From: CAVZLD01 sp964522605
GTDB taxonomy: Bacteria > Planctomycetota > Planctomycetia > Pirellulales > Pirellulaceae
NCBI GenBank assembly: GCA_964522605.1
Contig: CAZFWV010000230.1
Coordinates: forward strand, 1-11,150
DNA: 11,150 nucleotides
Direction of reading: 5' to 3'
Shown: in pieces, positions 1 through 6,871 of the stretch
Layout of the letters: each line of letters begins with the position of its first letter
Numbering within the stretch: position 1 is the stretch's first letter
The notes under the pieces: generated by a model
The model's input: only the letters and a program-made list of their open reading frames with translations
Database searches by the model: none
What the model was told of the DNA's origin: nothing
Made by a program: the position numbers and the translations under genes

Positions 1-103
1 CCGACGGCTTCCCTGGCTGCACGCCCATTGTAACCACGGTGCGACGCCTTCGCCCAACTATTGACGGCGGCGCAGTCAATGAACCAGGACGACCAACGGG
101 AGT

Positions 104-117
104 CCGGCATGTGCCGG
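104..117. repeat. Small inverted repeat (possible hairpin)
   Basis: CCGGCA at 104-109 and TGCCGG at 112-117 form a perfect inverted repeat with a 2-base centre; as RNA this is more likely a 5-bp stem with a 4-base loop. It is followed by only three T residues, so it is a poor intrinsic terminator. It could mark the end of an upstream transcript or be an operator-like palindrome. The function is unknown. Confidence 0.3.
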
Positions 118-180
118 TTTCGCGTGGCTTTTTGAGGACCTTTGACCGCGCCGCAGTGAATAAGTCCTTGCTTACTTTGC

Positions 181-184
181 GGAG
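181..184 (+). promoter_or_regulatory. Shine-Dalgarno that decides the AsmA-like start
   Basis: GGAG at 181-184 (GGAGA to 185) lies four bases before the ATG at 189. The alternative GTG at 39 in the same frame has no comparable purine-rich site. This is why the start is placed at 189. Confidence 0.6.
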
Positions 185-188
185 AACG

Positions 189-3100
189 ATGCGACGCCGA
201 CGTGCACGACAAAGACCGGATCTTGCCGAAGGCCGTTCGATCGAACGTCGCTCGGCCAGTCATCGCCGGCCCCGACGACGACGCCTGCTTCCGTTAGTCT
301 TCGGACTTGCGGTCGGCATCCTCTTAGTAGGCGTTTTGGCCCCCACGATTGTCTCTCACACGCCGCTTGGGAGCTATCTCCTGCAACGCGGAACGGCAGC
401 CTTACCCATTCGAGTCCGCTGCGATTCACTCTCGCTTGGGTGGCTGCGATCGCCAGAATTTCGGGGCATTCACTTATCGGACCCACAAGGCGATCCCCTG
501 GCGGATCTGCCACGGCTTCGGATCGGCCCACCTTTGTGGCGACTGCTAATCGACCCCGAGAGATTCGGCCAAGTCCAAATTGACCAACCGACACTTTACG
601 CGCGTTGTCGCGTCGGGGAAAGCAACTGGGAACAACTGATGTCGCAGGCCTCAAGCGACGGTTCCGATGGCCGGTGGAGCGGCGAAGTTGCCATTCGAGA
701 CGCGACACTCTCGGTCATCGATGAATCACGCCATGAGCACTGGTCTTTCACCGGCTGGCGAGCATCGGTCCAGTTTCCTGAAGAGGCTCAAGGCCTGGTG
801 CGGTTCGAAGCCACACTGCCGGCACCGAACTCCGAAGTCCCGTTGCTCGCTACTCGCGGGCAGATCACTTTGGCGAATCGGAAAGATAAGTCCGCCGAGA
901 CCAACATATCCCTGGAACTGAGCGACTTCCCCTGCCGTTCACTCCAGGTGATGGCAACACGATTTCGCCGCCCGATGAATCTCGACGGCACGATGAGCGG
1001 TCACCTCCAGACCCGTTGGCAGTCGGCCGAGACCAACCATCCACGTGAAGTCGCGGGCTCCCTGACATTTCGGAATCTCCAGGCCGACGCTCCGGACTGG
1101 CGCAACGGCAGCATCCAAATCGAGCAGGCTGTCGCGTCACTGCAGCTTCTGATGCGCGGATCGCAGATCTCGGTCGACCAGTTTTCGGTCGACAGCAGTT
1201 TGGGAAAAGTGGACTTCTCGGCGCAACTGGTGCGTACCGCCTCTCCGCCGATGAATGCCCGTGTGTTGGCAGGATGGTGGCCCAAACAGTGCCAGCTTTC
1301 GGGCAATTTGGATCTCGCCCAAGTGGGGCGGTCGATGCCTGGATGGCTGCACCTACGCGAGGACACACAGCTTACTTCCGGACAACTTGCGGCCAACCTG
1401 AGATCCCAGGACTCAGCCGAAGGCACGCGTTGGATCGGAAGCCTCGAGACGAGTCAGTTGCGTGCGCGGCGCGGCGGACGTGAATTCGCCATTGACCAAC
1501 CTGTGCGTGTCTCGATTCAGCTTGCCGCTTTGGGCGGCGAATTCCAAATTGAGGAAATGGTCGGGCAGTCGACGTTCTTCGGTTTTCGCGGCGAAGGGAC
1601 GGAGAAGAACGGCCAATTGGCCTGGCACGCTGATATGAATCAACTGCATCGAGAGTTGGAGCAGTTGATTGATTGGGGAGAAATCCGACTTGCTGGACAA
1701 CTCGACGGCTTTCTCGGATGGCAGTCGAATGCGGAAAACCAAACGCTCGGGGAGCCGAACGTTCGATTGACGCAATCGGAACAGGTCCTCGGACAGAACA
1801 GTCCTACATCGGCTGCCCCGAATCGTATCGAGATCCCCAGCGCAATCACGCAGGGCGCGCGGGGCGTCCTTGAATTCTTGCGAAGGCGGTGGCAGACACA
1901 CGGCTACGTCAACGGGAGCAACGTCGAGGTCCTTATCGGGGCAAGCAGGGTTTTGCAGGAACCCCAAGTTCGGCTCGATTTTACCGCGGATGCGCAAGGC
2001 GACTTCCGCCAATTTGCAGCCGTGTCGAGTGCTGACGTCCGGTTGCTGCTGGCAGATGATGCACTTCATCTCGAAGTGGCCAACAGTGACATCCTTCCGG
2101 CAGCCCGTCGCCATGTGCCTGTACAAGTGCAGCTAAGCGGACAACTGAGCCGCTGGATGCAGAGATTGCAGGCGATCGTTCAGATGGAGCTGCCACGGTG
2201 GGAAGGGCGCCTGGACGCGAATCTGAAACTGACCGAGAGTCAGGAGAGTATACAGATCGCGGATGCCCGTATCCGACTCGATCAGCTCCAGATCGACAAC
2301 AGACAGCAGCAGCGAATCTGGGAAGAACCATTTGCTCAGATCAGCGGTCGGGGCAGTTACGACCGCCGGCGTCAGTCCATGTCGCTCGATGCAGTGGAAC
2401 TGGCAACGCCCGCGGTACAACTTCAGGGGACAGGTCGAATTGAGGACTTGACGCGGGAATGCATTCTGCAACTGGCGGGCCAGATTCGATACGACTTGCC
2501 CCGGCTCTGTGCGCGTCTGCGTCCGCTGTGGGGCGATCAAGTTCAACTGGTTGGACAGGCAATCCAGCCCTTTGCCGTAGCTGGTCCGTGCGTTTCAGCA
2601 GACGATCCCACAATCCGGCAGGTATCGATGTCGACCGAGACCGAGATCCGCTGGTTTCCCGCCGCGCTCACCGCGCAGACCGGTTTTGGCTGGGATGCAG
2701 CGCGAATCTGGGGACTCGAATTACCAAGCGGCTCTTTGACCGCCCGATTGCATCGCCAACGCCTTTCCATTGATCCCTTTACGTTGCCGGTCAGCGGAGG
2801 ACAGTTGCACTTGGCGCCTCAGATTCGCCTGGCCAACACGCCCATTCTGGAGATGACGCCCGGCTTAGTTGCCGAGAGAATCCAGATCACACCGGACGTT
2901 TGTCGCGGCTGGTTGAAGTACGTGGCCCCGCTGGTCGCCGATGCAACGCAGGCCGAAGGATTGTTTTCCATGTCTCTGGATCACCTGCGCGTCCCCATGA
3001 ATCGGCCGACGGCAGCGCAGTTGTCCGGTCGTCTCTCAATTCACTCAGCCCGAATTGGCCCTGGCCCATTGTCTCAACAGCTGTTGAACCTGAGCAATCA

Positions 3101-3545
3101 AATTCGCACGATGGTCGATCCCGCTCGTGGGACCGCGGGGAATCCTGCCAACTCGCCGAATTGGGTCCTCCTGCCACAACAGGAAGTCACGTTTCGCCTG
3201 GAGCAGGGTCGTGTCTGGCACCAGAACCTGACGATGCGGGTTGGTGATTTGCCCCTTCGCACAAACGGGTGGGTTGCTCTGAACCAGCGTCTATCCCTCA
3301 CTGCCGAAATTCCTTTCCAGGAACGATGGATCGGATCGAACCGGTGGCTCGCCGGCCTGAAGGGACAGACCATTGCGGTCCCCATCGGCGGCACGTTGCA
3401 GTTGCCTCAATTGGACGCGCGGGGATTGACAGAACTCAATCGCCAGATCGTAACGGGTGCGGCGGGAGGCCTGCTGCAACAAGAACTGCAGAAGCAGCTG
3501 GAACGTTTGCTTCCGCAGTCTCCCAGCGGTCGGCAAGACAAGTAA
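189..3545 (+). CDS. Large membrane-anchored AsmA/TamB-like protein
   Basis: Seen: 1118 residues from the ATG at 189. The N-terminus is strongly basic (about residues 1-32, rich in Arg), followed by one hydrophobic segment at about 33-52 ending before VSHTPLG. The rest is a long, repetitive beta-type sequence of alternating hydrophobic and polar residues with many 'G.L.' and 'L.A.' units and no cysteine-rich or catalytic motif. The C-terminal part (about 1030-1100) has the 'GGTLQLPQLD' type of ending seen in AsmA-like C-terminal regions. Known: AsmA/TamB/YhdP-type proteins are anchored in the inner membrane and span the periplasm as a hydrophobic groove, taking part in lipid transport to, or assembly of, the outer membrane. 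Inference: an inner-membrane-anchored periplasmic AsmA-like protein. The family match rests on architecture and the C-terminal style, so the exact subfamily is uncertain. Start chosen by GGAGA at 181-185; an in-frame GTG at 39 would add 50 residues. It ends just before an imperfect palindrome and converges on the minus-strand gene at 3750. Confidence 0.7.
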   Translation: MRRRRARQRPDLAEGRSIERRSASHRRPRRRRLLPLVFGLAVGILLVGVLAPTIVSHTPLGSYLLQRGTAALPIRVRCDSLSLGWLRSPEFRGIHLSDPQGDPLADLPRLRIGPPLWRLLIDPERFGQVQIDQPTLYARCRVGESNWEQLMSQASSDGSDGRWSGEVAIRDATLSVIDESRHEHWSFTGWRASVQFPEEAQGLVRFEATLPAPNSEVPLLATRGQITLANRKDKSAETNISLELSDFPCRSLQVMATRFRRPMNLDGTMSGHLQTRWQSAETNHPREVAGSLTFRNLQADAPDWRNGSIQIEQAVASLQLLMRGSQISVDQFSVDSSLGKVDFSAQLVRTASPPMNARVLAGWWPKQCQLSGNLDLAQVGRSMPGWLHLREDTQLTSGQLAANLRSQDSAEGTRWIGSLETSQLRARRGGREFAIDQPVRVSIQLAALGGEFQIEEMVGQSTFFGFRGEGTEKNGQLAWHADMNQLHRELEQLIDWGEIRLAGQLDGFLGWQSNAENQTLGEPNVRLTQSEQVLGQNSPTSAAPNRIEIPSAITQGARGVLEFLRRRWQTHGYVNGSNVEVLIGASRVLQEPQVRLDFTADAQGDFRQFAAVSSADVRLLLADDALHLEVANSDILPAARRHVPVQVQLSGQLSRWMQRLQAIVQMELPRWEGRLDANLKLTESQESIQIADARIRLDQLQIDNRQQQRIWEEPFAQISGRGSYDRRRQSMSLDAVELATPAVQLQGTGRIEDLTRECILQLAGQIRYDLPRLCARLRPLWGDQVQLVGQAIQPFAVAGPCVSADDPTIRQVSMSTETEIRWFPAALTAQTGFGWDAARIWGLELPSGSLTARLHRQRLSIDPFTLPVSGGQLHLAPQIRLANTPILEMTPGLVAERIQITPDVCRGWLKYVAPLVADATQAEGLFSMSLDHLRVPMNRPTAAQLSGRLSIHSARIGPGPLSQQLLNLSNQIRTMVDPARGTAGNPANSPNWVLLPQQEVTFRLEQGRVWHQNLTMRVGDLPLRTNGWVALNQRLSLTAEIPFQERWIGSNRWLAGLKGQTIAVPIGGTLQLPQLDARGLTELNRQIVTGAAGGLLQQELQKQLERLLPQSPSGRQDK

Positions 3546-3559
3546 GGTTCCTGGAGGCG

Positions 3560-3635
3560 ACCACGGATTTAACGGAGGGCACGGATCGGCACAGACAGAT
3601 CGGTGGATATCCGTTTCGTCCGTTAGATCCGCGGT
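3560..3635. repeat. Imperfect 27-bp palindrome between convergent genes (REP-like or bidirectional terminator)
   Basis: The left arm 3560-3586 begins ACCACGGATTTAACGGA. The right arm 3609-3635, reverse-complemented, begins ACCGCGGATCTAACGGA. The arms match at 22 of 27 positions across a 22-base spacer (3587-3608). The unit ACGGA recurs inside the left arm (CACGGAT, AACGGA, CACGGAT). It fills the 204-base gap between the AsmA-like gene and the convergent hydrolase gene, so its RNA would fold from either direction. A transcription end for both genes, or a dispersed REP-type repeat, are both possible. No poly-T tract follows, so it is not a classical intrinsic terminator. No second copy was seen in this window. 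Confidence 0.6.
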
Positions 3636-3749
3636 TTCTCTTCGGTCGACGGTTTCGCTCGACTTGTGCGTGACAACGAGAGGTAACGTCCGGGAGGAAG
3701 GAACGGCACGACTTCACGGCTTCGCGGCGTTGGCGATTGACTTCCCCGT

Positions 3750-4673
3750 TCACTCACCTTCGGAAATGTCGAGTGACAGGACCGCAGTCACGGGATAATG
3801 ATCGGATGGAATACGCTCATCTGCCGCAGGGCCAACGATCTCGGCGGACTCAACGCGAAGGAGCGGCGAAACCAGAATCCAGTCGATTCGCGCGCCACTT
3901 CGACTGCCCTGAAACCCGTTGAATGTGCCCTCATCCGGCTGACGTGTCGGTCGAGCCAGGCGATACGCATCCTGCAGTCCGCCACTCTGTGGGTCGGCGG
4001 ACAATAACGCGCGATAGGGTGGAGAATCCTCACCGCAGTTGAAGTCCCCCGTCACAATGACGGGAAACTGCGGATCCAAGCTGCCAATCCGCTCCGCCAG
4101 AAGCTGCGCCGCCTTGTGTCGCGCTTCAGCACCACGATGGTCGAAATGCGTGTTGAAGAAATAAAGCGAACGGTTCGATAACCGATCGAACAACTTCAGC
4201 CAAGTCACCATCCGGGGCAATGACGAATCCCAGCTCTTCGAGGCCGGGACATCGGGTGTCTCGCTGAGCCAAAAATGCCCTTGTTCCAGATCGACGAAAC
4301 GGTCGCGTCGAAAAAAGACCGTACACTGCTCACTGTCTGCCTTGGTCGGTTCTCGTAACTTTCCGACACGCTGATACTCATCCAGGTGCTGCTGCAGGTA
4401 GTCGGCCTGAAACGACATGGTTTCCTGAGTACCGAGCAGATCCGGCTGGAACTCGCGGATGGTTTCGACCACGGCGTCTTTCCGCAGATCCCAATGGTTG
4501 GGACCGTCAGCGGCGGTTCCGTAGCGAATGTTGAAGGACATCACCTTCACAGAAACAGCCGTTGCTGCTTCCGTTTCGGCAACATTCATAAATCCAGTCA
4601 GGCCCAACCCAAGGAAGGAGTTCAGGAGCAGGGCAAACAAAACGGACGAATTCACGATCGGTCGAGCAATCAT
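3750..4673 (-). CDS. Exported endonuclease/exonuclease/phosphatase (EEP) family hydrolase
   Basis: Seen: 307 residues. A hydrophobic signal peptide (about 8-30) is followed by an Ala-rich stretch with a likely cleavage near residue 38 (EAATA). The EEP (DNase I-like) motifs then appear in order: MSFNIRYG with Asn48, QE with Glu84, NTHFDH with His176 and Asp178, GDFN with Asp210 and Asn212, RIDWI with Asp264, and SDHYPV with Asp291 and His292. All the usual metal and catalytic positions are present and the length is normal. Known: the fold is Mg2+-dependent and cleaves phosphodiester or phosphomonoester bonds in nucleic acids, inositol phosphates or phospholipids. Inference: an active secreted or periplasmic phosphoesterase whose substrate cannot be read from sequence. 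Start chosen at 4673, seven bases after GGAGG; the open frame runs further to 4742 but that adds 23 residues ahead of the signal peptide. It lies 123 bases downstream of the exported protein gene on the same strand and may share its transcript. Confidence 0.88.
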   Translation of the reverse strand: MIARPIVNSSVLFALLLNSFLGLGLTGFMNVAETEAATAVSVKVMSFNIRYGTAADGPNHWDLRKDAVVETIREFQPDLLGTQETMSFQADYLQQHLDEYQRVGKLREPTKADSEQCTVFFRRDRFVDLEQGHFWLSETPDVPASKSWDSSLPRMVTWLKLFDRLSNRSLYFFNTHFDHRGAEARHKAAQLLAERIGSLDPQFPVIVTGDFNCGEDSPPYRALLSADPQSGGLQDAYRLARPTRQPDEGTFNGFQGSRSGARIDWILVSPLLRVESAEIVGPAADERIPSDHYPVTAVLSLDISEGE

Positions 4674-4680
4674 GATCGGG

Positions 4681-4685
4681 CCTCC
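4681..4685 (-). promoter_or_regulatory. Shine-Dalgarno that decides the EEP hydrolase start
   Basis: CCTCC on the plus strand is GGAGG on the coding strand, seven bases before the ATG at 4673. It argues for that start over the longer open frame beginning at 4742, and the shorter product has the signal peptide properly at its N-terminus. Confidence 0.75.
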
Positions 4686-4760
4686 AGTGCGGGACGGCGT
4701 ACCCCACTGATTGTAGCCGCCCGGAACAGAAGGCGTCCACAATCTTGAGGGAGAGCGCAG

Positions 4761-4774
4761 GACGCAAATGCGTC
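4761..4774. repeat. Perfect 6-bp inverted repeat between the two minus-strand genes
   Basis: GACGCAAATGCGTC is a perfect inverted repeat (6-bp arms, 2-base centre) in the 123-base interval between the exported protein gene and the EEP hydrolase gene. It could be a small hairpin in a shared transcript or an operator half-site pair. There is no T tract on either strand, so a terminator is unlikely. Confidence 0.35.
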
Positions 4775-4796
4775 ACACGGTCCGCACCGCTCCCAA

Positions 4797-5876
4797 TCAG
4801 CGGCTGGAACTGCTCTTGCGAGCAACCTGCCCACTGCCGATGTAGAGGCTTGGATCATCAATGATCCACGGTGTCGACCACGTGGATCCATCGTCTCGGT
4901 TGCACACATTGAAGAAAAATGTGCGAAATTGTTCCGCCTTATAGCTGTAGGGGAACTGACTCGTGACATAGTCGGCCTCGGTCAGGTCATCGACCCCCTG
5001 ACTGATGTAATAGTGGACTTGGCCATCCGGCGTGCACGACATGCCGAGCGTCCACCAGCCGGTCTCGGTGATCTCCGGCCCTTTGAAGTCGGCTCCCCGC
5101 TTATCCCCACGAATTGTGAAGTAGGCGGAATCTGTGTCATGGCGCGAGTCGGTCTTGCTGCGAAACTGAATGAAAATCCCGGGCCAGTAGACTTCGTCCG
5201 TGAATTGCGGCGTGCTGCGGAAAAAGAAGCCGCGCGGCGACTCGGGTGTCTTCCAGGCGTGGGTCTGCACGGCAATCCGATAGCCAAAGGTCGACCCGCT
5301 GCGATCCTCCCACTCCTCGAAGGGTGGCAGATAGACTCGCACATCACAACTCGGGCTTTGGGAAACGGAGATTGTGCCGCGCATCCGATGCTGGATGTTG
5401 GCCACCAAGTCATCCTGCTGCATGGCGTAACTGCGAGCGCCGGGAATCCCGGACAGGCGTGTGCGGAACAGGAGCGAACCCTGGCTGCCCGGCAGACCGC
5501 CTTCAGGCGTGGGAACGCGCGTCATGAAGTCGGGATGCCCTCGCTTGATCCCCTCGTACCACCGTCCATTCGTCGATCGGCCGGTCGGCAGACGCTGCTG
5601 TTTGTCCTGCTCCTCGCTACTCTTGGGCAAGTTTTGAATGAACCCCCATTCTTCGGCTTCGAAGTCGTCGCCAACCTGAGCCATTTTCTGACCGGTCCCA
5701 GGCACAAGTGGAGCTGCACAAAGGCCGCTACAGAGAATCAGGCCGAACAGTACCGCCGAGAGGCAGGGCCGCACCCCCGGAAGACTTGCTCCCGTTGGTC
5801 GCTCGATCGCTTTCCGTGAGAGCAACATATTCACCGTTTGCAGAGCAGAAAATGGACGATTGATCGCAGCACTCAT
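4797..5876 (-). CDS. Exported protein of unknown function, beta-rich
   Basis: Seen: 359 residues from the ATG at 5876. After a polar N-terminal stretch, a hydrophobic segment at about 38-54 (AVLFGLILCSGLCAA) looks like a Sec signal sequence; the Cys positions do not fit a proper lipobox. The mature part is rich in aromatic and charged residues (WGFIQNLP, RGFFFRSTPQF, YWPGIFIQF, GWWTLGMSC, WSTPWIIDDPSLYIG) in a pattern suggesting a beta-sandwich or lectin-like domain, with no catalytic motif I recognise. I do not recognise the family; its style recalls exported proteins common in Planctomycetota. Start: the frame is open to 6002, but residues upstream of 5876 are low-complexity and the ATG at 5876 follows a weak GGTGAG. 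The ATG at 5828 (343 residues) is a real alternative that puts the signal peptide closer to the N-terminus. It is followed on the same strand by the EEP hydrolase gene. Confidence 0.7.
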   Translation of the reverse strand: MSAAINRPFSALQTVNMLLSRKAIERPTGASLPGVRPCLSAVLFGLILCSGLCAAPLVPGTGQKMAQVGDDFEAEEWGFIQNLPKSSEEQDKQQRLPTGRSTNGRWYEGIKRGHPDFMTRVPTPEGGLPGSQGSLLFRTRLSGIPGARSYAMQQDDLVANIQHRMRGTISVSQSPSCDVRVYLPPFEEWEDRSGSTFGYRIAVQTHAWKTPESPRGFFFRSTPQFTDEVYWPGIFIQFRSKTDSRHDTDSAYFTIRGDKRGADFKGPEITETGWWTLGMSCTPDGQVHYYISQGVDDLTEADYVTSQFPYSYKAEQFRTFFFNVCNRDDGSTWSTPWIIDDPSLYIGSGQVARKSSSSR

Positions 5877-5907
5877 GTTCTCACCACGGTCGAGAGGAGG
5901 AATCGAA

Positions 5908-6114
5908 ATGGGGGACGGAGGCGAAACGGTCGAAACCGCATCGTCCACCGGGCTCCGTGAGGGACCGATTTTATTGCGCATCCTGCCGTTCTTCCAAGAC
6001 ATTCGGACAGGAAGTGCGAGCAGAACGCCCTTCTATGGCGATTCATCGACGCGACGTGCCCTCGCATCCATCGAATTCCCTACGGCCGGTCTTTGCTGCT
6101 CTCGGTCACCTTGA
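5908..6114 (+). CDS. Possible small protein upstream of the aor operon
   Basis: Seen: a 68-residue plus-strand frame beginning MGDGGETVETASST and ending in TGA at 6112-6114. Its ATG follows GAGGAGG (5894-5900) at seven bases, which is textbook spacing. The product has two cysteines near the C-terminus (LCCSRSP), no clear membrane segment and no recognisable family. It lies entirely in the divergent intergenic region if the minus-strand gene starts at 5876. Against it: mixed codon use, low-complexity content, and overlap with the open frame extending upstream of the minus-strand gene. It may be a chance ORF. Confidence 0.22.
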   Translation: MGDGGETVETASSTGLREGPILLRILPFFQDIRTGSASRTPFYGDSSTRRALASIEFPTAGLCCSRSP

Positions 6115-6242
6115 CTGTGCAATCGTGAGATTTTTCCTATCCAATCGAGTCGGGTTTGATTCCGGCGATGCGACGGCCGCCGCGTTCCTACGTGGTCTGT
6201 GATCACAACGACCATTCCCGCGAAAGATGGCTGCACTGGCGA

Positions 6243-6297
6243 CCGTTTGGTAAACTTGGGCTGCCCCAGCTTGGCCGCGCCGCGCGCCGGCAAACGG
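6243..6297 (+). promoter_or_regulatory. GC-rich, foldable leader just upstream of aorA
   Basis: CCGTTTG at 6243-6249 and CAAACGG at 6291-6297 are perfect inverted repeats closing a segment with an internal hairpin (TGGG 6257-6260 against CCCA 6265-6268). The rest is a run of GC-rich sequence (CGCGCCGCGCGCC). The aorA ribosome-binding site starts 13 bases after it. The position fits a 5' leader that could control translation of the operon, but GC-rich DNA folds easily and I cannot match it to a known riboswitch. Confidence 0.3.
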
Positions 6298-6309
6298 ATC
6301 CCGAACACC

Positions 6310-6315
6310 GGAGGT
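6310..6315 (+). promoter_or_regulatory. Shine-Dalgarno of aorA
   Basis: GGAGGT, ten bases before the ATG at 6326. It is strong in sequence and slightly long in spacing. Confidence 0.7.
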
Positions 6316-6325
6316 TGACGGCAAA

Positions 6326-6808
6326 ATGACGAAGACGCTGAGGATCATTCCCGATCGGTGCACCGGATGCATGCAGTGCGAGTTGGCGTGTTCGTGGGTC
6401 CAGACGGGTACATTTCAGCCGTCACAAAGCTTGATCCGCGTCAGCGTATTCGACGAAGAAGCCAGTTACGCGCCCTATACATGCTTACAGTGTACCGAAG
6501 CCTGGTGCTTGAACGTGTGTCCGGTCAACGCGATCGGAATTGACGCGGACACGGGTGCCAAACTGATCGTGGAAAGCCTTTGTATTGGTTGCCACTTGTG
6601 CACGATTGCCTGCCCGTTCGGAACGGTCTGGACGCTTCCCGACGAGGGAACGGCGACCAAATGCAATCTCTGCGGTGGACGCCCCGCCTGTGTTGCTGCC
6701 TGCCCGACGCAAGCGATTGAATTCGAAGAACAGATCGCGGAGGGCGCATGGTTTCGGGCGTGGGGTGAGAAGGTCCATTCGCGATTCGTGGAAGCAATCG
6801 GTGATTAG
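6326..6808 (+). CDS. aorA: Four-cluster [4Fe-4S] ferredoxin subunit of aldehyde oxidoreductase (AorA-like)
   Basis: Seen: 160 residues with 16 cysteines in four sets of four: C12/C15/C18/C22; C53/C56/C61/C65 followed by Pro; C86/C89/C92/C96 followed by Pro; C113/C116/C122/C126 followed by Pro. This is the layout of the DMSO-reductase B / HycB type electron-transfer subunit binding four [4Fe-4S] clusters. There is no signal peptide or Tat motif, so it is cytoplasmic. After the last cluster the tail at about 136-157 could form an amphipathic helix. Known: in NAD-linked AOR of Aromatoleum, a small ferredoxin subunit of this size and cluster count carries electrons between AorB and the flavin subunit. 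Inference: the same role here, supported by the next genes. It is the first gene of the operon, with 63 bases to aorB. Symbol given by context; the sequence alone would only say polyferredoxin subunit. Confidence 0.88.
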   Translation: MTKTLRIIPDRCTGCMQCELACSWVQTGTFQPSQSLIRVSVFDEEASYAPYTCLQCTEAWCLNVCPVNAIGIDADTGAKLIVESLCIGCHLCTIACPFGTVWTLPDEGTATKCNLCGGRPACVAACPTQAIEFEEQIAEGAWFRAWGEKVHSRFVEAIGD

Positions 6809-6829
6809 AACGCAGGTCAAGAACCGTTT

Positions 6830-6859
6830 TTCTCGAACGATGGCGGTGGGATTCGAGAA
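6830..6859 (+). repeat. 8-bp inverted repeat abutting the aorB ribosome-binding site
   Basis: TTCTCGAA at 6830-6837 and TTCGAGAA at 6852-6859 are perfect inverted repeats around a 14-base loop, lying in the 63-base aorA-aorB spacer. The 3' arm ends directly at the GGGAG of the aorB Shine-Dalgarno (6860-6864). In mRNA this would be a hairpin next to the ribosome-binding site, able to influence aorB translation or to protect or process the transcript; as DNA it is a possible operator. No T tract follows, so it is not a terminator. Confidence 0.5.
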
Positions 6860-6871
6860 GGGAGACAAACG

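Larger units (their letters stand above)
1..188. other. Upstream region of the AsmA-like gene
   Basis: No convincing complete gene. Frame 1 from the window edge reads ten sense codons and then TAA at 31-33, so the last codons of an upstream plus-strand gene could lie here, but this is too short to judge. The frame of the AsmA-like gene stays open upstream to a GTG at 39; that stretch codes for an Arg-rich leader without recognisable features. A short inverted repeat sits at 104-117 and a Shine-Dalgarno at 181-184. I see no clear sigma-70 promoter. Confidence 0.4.
5877..6325. other. Divergent intergenic region between the exported protein gene and the aor operon
   Basis: This 449-base stretch must contain promoters for both directions, but I could not identify a convincing -35/-10 pair. 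It holds a possible small plus-strand ORF (5908-6114), a short T-run (6131-6135), a GC-rich foldable segment (6243-6297) and the aorA Shine-Dalgarno (6310-6315). Other open frames here look like chance frames. Confidence 0.5.

Noticed and set aside
39..188. Extending the AsmA-like protein to the GTG at 39
   Set aside because: No Shine-Dalgarno at 39, whereas GGAGA sits at the right distance before the ATG at 189; the extra 50 residues have no features and include a palindromic DNA segment.
4929..5819. Plus-strand frame of 296 codons opposite the exported protein gene
   Set aside because: It is the antisense of a gene with a signal sequence and coherent aromatic-rich protein; the plus frame has no domain and no ribosome-binding site.
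5877..6002. Upstream extension of the exported protein to 6002
   Set aside because: The added 42 residues are Pro/Ser-rich and would place the signal sequence about 80 residues from the start; no Shine-Dalgarno supports the 6002 start.
6111..6143. Sigma-70 promoter for aorA (TTGACT at 6111-6116)
   Set aside because: The -35 is good, but no acceptable -10 lies at 16-18 bases; the best candidates (TCCTAT, TATCCA) match poorly or are badly spaced.
6200..6325. Moco riboswitch upstream of aorA
   Set aside because: The region folds, but I could not align it to the Moco RNA consensus by eye, so it is listed only as a foldable leader.
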